A DNA stretch of 64,000 nucleotides from an uncultured Eubacterium sp. (GTDB taxonomy: Bacteria; Bacillota; Clostridia; Lachnospirales; Lachnospiraceae). The notes under the pieces were generated by a model. The model did not search any database, was not told the origin of the DNA, and saw nothing but the letters and a program-made list of their open reading frames with translations. A program made the position numbers and the translations under genes. Shown here piece after piece: positions 63,688-64,000 of this stretch; positions within the stretch are counted from its first letter, which is position 1; every line of letters starts with the position of its first letter. The stretch lies in contig CAJTXO010000012.1 of the NCBI GenBank assembly GCA_910583555.1, positions 56,438 to 120,437 of the forward strand, in the 5' to 3' direction.

Positions 63688-64000
63688 ATGAAGAAACTAA
63701 TTAAGATTAAGCTGTTACTCGCATTTGCAGTTTTGTGTTTGATACCGATAACAAATACTGCGGGTATGGAGGCGAAAGCAGATCAGCCCGAGCCTGTCAT
63801 TGACTTGTCCGGAAATGAAATCAATGATAAAGATGCAGGCATGTCAAAAAAGCATAACGTGGGTATCCCTGATAAGGATATCATATCATCCCTGATCAGG
63901 GATGGATCTATGGAAAGTCCCGCTCAAAAAGATGCCAGAAAAACTCCTGCTCCTTTTGAAAAGAATGATGATCTGTATATTCCGGCACCAACAAAACCTG
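63688..64000 (+). CDS. Secreted protein, cut by window end
   Basis: 104 residues are present and the frame is open at the end. GAGAGGAGG precedes the ATG. Signal peptide (about 1-31: MKKLIKIKLLLAFAVLCLIP, likely cleaved after EAKA). The rest is polar (EPVIDLSGNEINDKDAG, IISSLIRDGSMES) and turns Pro/Lys-rich, suggesting a linker before a domain outside the window. Function unknown. Confidence 0.8.
   Translation, partial: MKKLIKIKLLLAFAVLCLIPITNTAGMEAKADQPEPVIDLSGNEINDKDAGMSKKHNVGIPDKDIISSLIRDGSMESPAQKDARKTPAPFEKNDDLYIPAPTKP

Overview
The window reads as the chromosome of an anaerobic, fibre-degrading Clostridia member, most likely a Lachnospiraceae gut bacterium. The evidence is compositional and contextual: clpC next to radA, secreted enzymes built from Lys-rich Ig-like modules plus Pro/Thr linkers, LytTR and hybrid-kinase signalling, FeoAB, a divergent pentose isomerase, and strong consensus sigma-A promoters. 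No rRNA, complete insertion sequence, CRISPR array or replication origin was seen. There is one tRNA. Layout: 1-4160 is housekeeping (clpC 3' part, a conserved small protein, radA, a membrane protein). 4170-5276 is an Abi_2/AbiF-type HEPN gene behind its own promoter and a two-hairpin RNA. 5277-7370 holds an SH3-NlpC/P60 wall hydrolase and ridA. 7558-16811 is an arabinoxylan-degradation locus: GH43 with CBM6, an SGNH esterase, an AraC regulator and two tandem GH10 xylanases. 17006-22774 holds gltX, a frameshifted UvrD-like helicase, feoA and feoB. 22769-24038 is a frameshifted GT87-like membrane protein. 24239-36943 is mostly housekeeping and envelope: an FGGY kinase, YgiQ, rmlB-rmlD, PBP1A, yigZ-rarA-tgt-yajC and rmlA. 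37040-42919 holds a degenerate M23 protein, a lone tyrosine recombinase, an Ig-domain protein, xylB and an L-fucose/L-arabinose isomerase family enzyme. Region 43162-49384 is accessory DNA around tRNA-Leu. It contains a patatin-like lipase, a type II toxin-antitoxin pair with a decayed copy, a Mor-like regulator, an AbiEi-like remnant, RhuM, an internally deleted nuclease-family gene, tandem hairpin repeats and two palindromic MITE-like repeats. From 49385 to 61401 lies a surface-protein and signalling block: a giant LRR/repeat/Fn3 protein, a REC-LytTR-FHA regulator, a Zn-ribbon-FHA protein, a Ser/Thr kinase whose PASTA part is in another frame, an LRR surface protein and a cytoplasmic hybrid histidine kinase. 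The end holds an HTH-methyltransferase fusion, purC, a collapsed AAA-ATPase/PD-(D/E)XK relic and the start of a secreted protein. How the parts work together: secreted GH43, GH10 and esterase would release xylose and arabinose from arabinoxylan, and the FGGY kinase, XylB and the isomerase would take the pentoses into the pentose phosphate route. The most unusual unit is 49.3-61.4 kb, where phosphothreonine reading (FHA), a Ser/Thr kinase, LytTR DNA binding and a hybrid kinase sit between two surface proteins. A LytTR-like direct repeat precedes the first of these. The second notable unit is the Abi gene with its leader RNA. Three genes carry single-base frameshifts (helicase, GT87, PASTA kinase), so assembly error has to be excluded before they are called dead.
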